DNA from: Calditrichota bacterium
GTDB lineage: Bacteria > Calditrichota > Calditrichia > Calditrichales > Calditrichaceae
Length of the DNA stretch: 64,000 bases
Direction of reading: 5' to 3'
Assembly: GCA_024278755.1 (NCBI GenBank)
Contig: JAJRSO010000050.1
Location: forward strand, 1-64,000
Positions within the stretch are counted from its first letter, which is position 1; each line of letters opens with the position of its first letter. A model generated the notes under the pieces. The model was not told the DNA's origin. It did no database searches and saw nothing but the letters and a program-made list of their open reading frames with translations. The position numbers and the translations under genes are program-made. Below, in pieces: positions 62,767-64,000 of this stretch.

Positions 62767-64000
62767 ATGTGTGGAATCGCCGGTTTTATATCTCAAAAAA
62801 ATAATTTAAAAACCCATAAAACCCGTCTGGAGCAGATGATAGGATCATTATATCATCGCGGGCCGGATGAATGTGGTTTTTTGTTTGATAAACGCTGTGC
62901 CATGGGCATGTCCCGATTGAGTATTATCGATTTAAACAGCGGCAGTCAGCCTATTCATAATGAAGATAAATCGCTGTGGATTGTATTTAACGGCGAAATT
63001 TTTAACTATCCCGAACTGGGAGAAACGTTAAAAAACAAAGGCCACCGCTTTTACACCTCCTCCGACACAGAAGTGATTTTGCATTGCTATGAAGAGTACG
63101 GCCTGGATTTTGTGCAGCATCTTAACGGTCAGTTTGCCATTGCCATCTGGGATAGAAAAAAACAACAACTGATTTTAGCGCGTGACCGTGTGGGCATACG
63201 GCCTTTGTTTTATGCGCAGATAAACGATAAGCTTATTTTTGCTTCAGAAATGAAAGCGATTTTTGCAGAAGGAACGGTACAACCGCATATAACGGAAACA
63301 GGGCTGGCCGATATATTTACCTTTTGGGTCAATATTCCACCACAAACAGTTTTTAAAGATATAAACGAATTACCGCCCGGTCATCTTATGATTTGCAATG
63401 GTAAACAAATGCACATTAAAAAATACTGGGCGTATTCTTTTCCACAAAACGGAAACTTTACCGATAAATCTGAAAAAGAATTACAACAGGAATTGCAGGA
63501 TTTGCTATACGATGCGGTGACCATTCGTTTGCGTGCCGATGTGCCGGTCGCCTCCTATTTAAGCGGCGGGATTGATTCGTCCATTATTTCGACACTTGTT
63601 AAAAATTATCATAACAATGATTTAATCACATTTTCCGTTACTTTTAAAGACAAACATTTCGACGAGCGTAGTTTTCAGGAACAGATGGCAAAAAAGATAG
63701 GTACGCGCCACCATTCTATCGAAGTGGATGATAAAAAAATTGCCAATGATTTCAGCGATGTCATTTGGTTTTCGGAAAAACCGCTTATGCGAACGGCGCC
63801 CTCGCCGCTTTTCGCGCTATCGTCATTAGTAAGGCAAAATAATATTAAGGTTGTCCTTACCGGCGAGGGCGCCGATGAAATGTTTGGCGGCTATAATATT
63901 TTCCGGGAAGATAAGGTACGCCGCTTTTGGGCGCGGGAGCCACAATCCCGGTGGCGCCCCAAGCTTTTTTCCCGTTTATATGCCTATATATTAAAATCCG
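62767..64000 (+). CDS. asnB: Asparagine synthetase (glutamine-hydrolysing), partial
   Basis: The gene runs off the right edge after ~411 codons. Cys2 of MCGIAGFI is the glutaminase nucleophile, and HRGPDECGF and NGEIFNYPELGETL complete the class II amidotransferase domain (residues 1-190). The synthetase domain has the PP-motif SYLSGGIDSSIIST near residue 265 and LTGEGADEMFGGYN. Such AsnB-like enzymes in EPS loci usually amidate uronic acids or other carboxylates. It is likely the next modification gene of the EPS locus. Confidence 0.93.
   Translation, partial: MCGIAGFISQKNNLKTHKTRLEQMIGSLYHRGPDECGFLFDKRCAMGMSRLSIIDLNSGSQPIHNEDKSLWIVFNGEIFNYPELGETLKNKGHRFYTSSDTEVILHCYEEYGLDFVQHLNGQFAIAIWDRKKQQLILARDRVGIRPLFYAQINDKLIFASEMKAIFAEGTVQPHITETGLADIFTFWVNIPPQTVFKDINELPPGHLMICNGKQMHIKKYWAYSFPQNGNFTDKSEKELQQELQDLLYDAVTIRLRADVPVASYLSGGIDSSIISTLVKNYHNNDLITFSVTFKDKHFDERSFQEQMAKKIGTRHHSIEVDDKKIANDFSDVIWFSEKPLMRTAPSPLFALSSLVRQNNIKVVLTGEGADEMFGGYNIFREDKVRRFWAREPQSRWRPKLFSRLYAYILKS

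Overview
The window is about 64 kb of chromosome from a bacterium with moderate-to-low GC, few long intergenic gaps and many short dispersed hairpin repeats. The gene content fits the FCB side of the bacterial tree, and a Calditrichota-like lineage is my best guess. It includes ATP-dependent PEP carboxykinase, a lipoprotein-type serpin, single-chain glycyl-tRNA synthetase, and the order rplM-rpsI-rpsB-tsf-pyrH-frr. The lineage is inferred from gene content only; no 16S gene or tRNA is visible.

Layout. Positions 1-14 kb hold metabolic and housekeeping genes: serpin, pckA, two membrane proteins, a spore-photoproduct-lyase-like radical SAM protein, an orphan Dam methylase, ComEC, a TPR lipoprotein and an M29 aminopeptidase. 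From 14.3 to 20.8 kb is a first polysaccharide operon: a winged-helix regulator, two GT4 transferases, WecB, a sulfotransferase and a flippase. A DegT aminotransferase and a cupin follow. From 22.8 to 27.8 kb lie glyQS, recO, a decayed beta-propeller-like gene, a dispersed repeat, a MazEF module and a WbqC-family gene. From 28.0 to 31.7 kb is the ribosomal protein/translation operon. From 32.0 kb to the right end is a large exopolysaccharide (EPS) locus.

The EPS locus contains an initiating sugar-phosphate transferase, a STAS protein, an outer-membrane export protein and a Wzz/BY-kinase fusion. It also has FemAB-like and GNAT acyl/aminoacyl transferases, an acyl carrier protein, two flippases, an O-antigen-ligase-like polymerase and many GT4 enzymes. 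Further members are a polysaccharide deacetylase, an APH-like kinase, two heparinase-like proteins, a VTC-DUF4956-CotH module and the start of asnB. Together they could assemble, modify (acylate, sulfate, deacetylate, amidate), polymerise and export a complex surface polysaccharide. The set resembles exosortase-associated EPS loci, but no exosortase is in the window. The most unusual member is an intact LarA-type (nickel-pincer) racemase-like protein.

Four otherwise well-conserved genes are interrupted. rpsB has an in-frame stop, frr a one-base frameshift, the deacetylase a frameshift in a run of five Gs, and one flippase a frameshift in a run of nine Gs. Because rpsB and frr are core translation genes, base-level sequence error has to be considered. 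The G9 tract in the flippase is nevertheless also a plausible phase-variable site.
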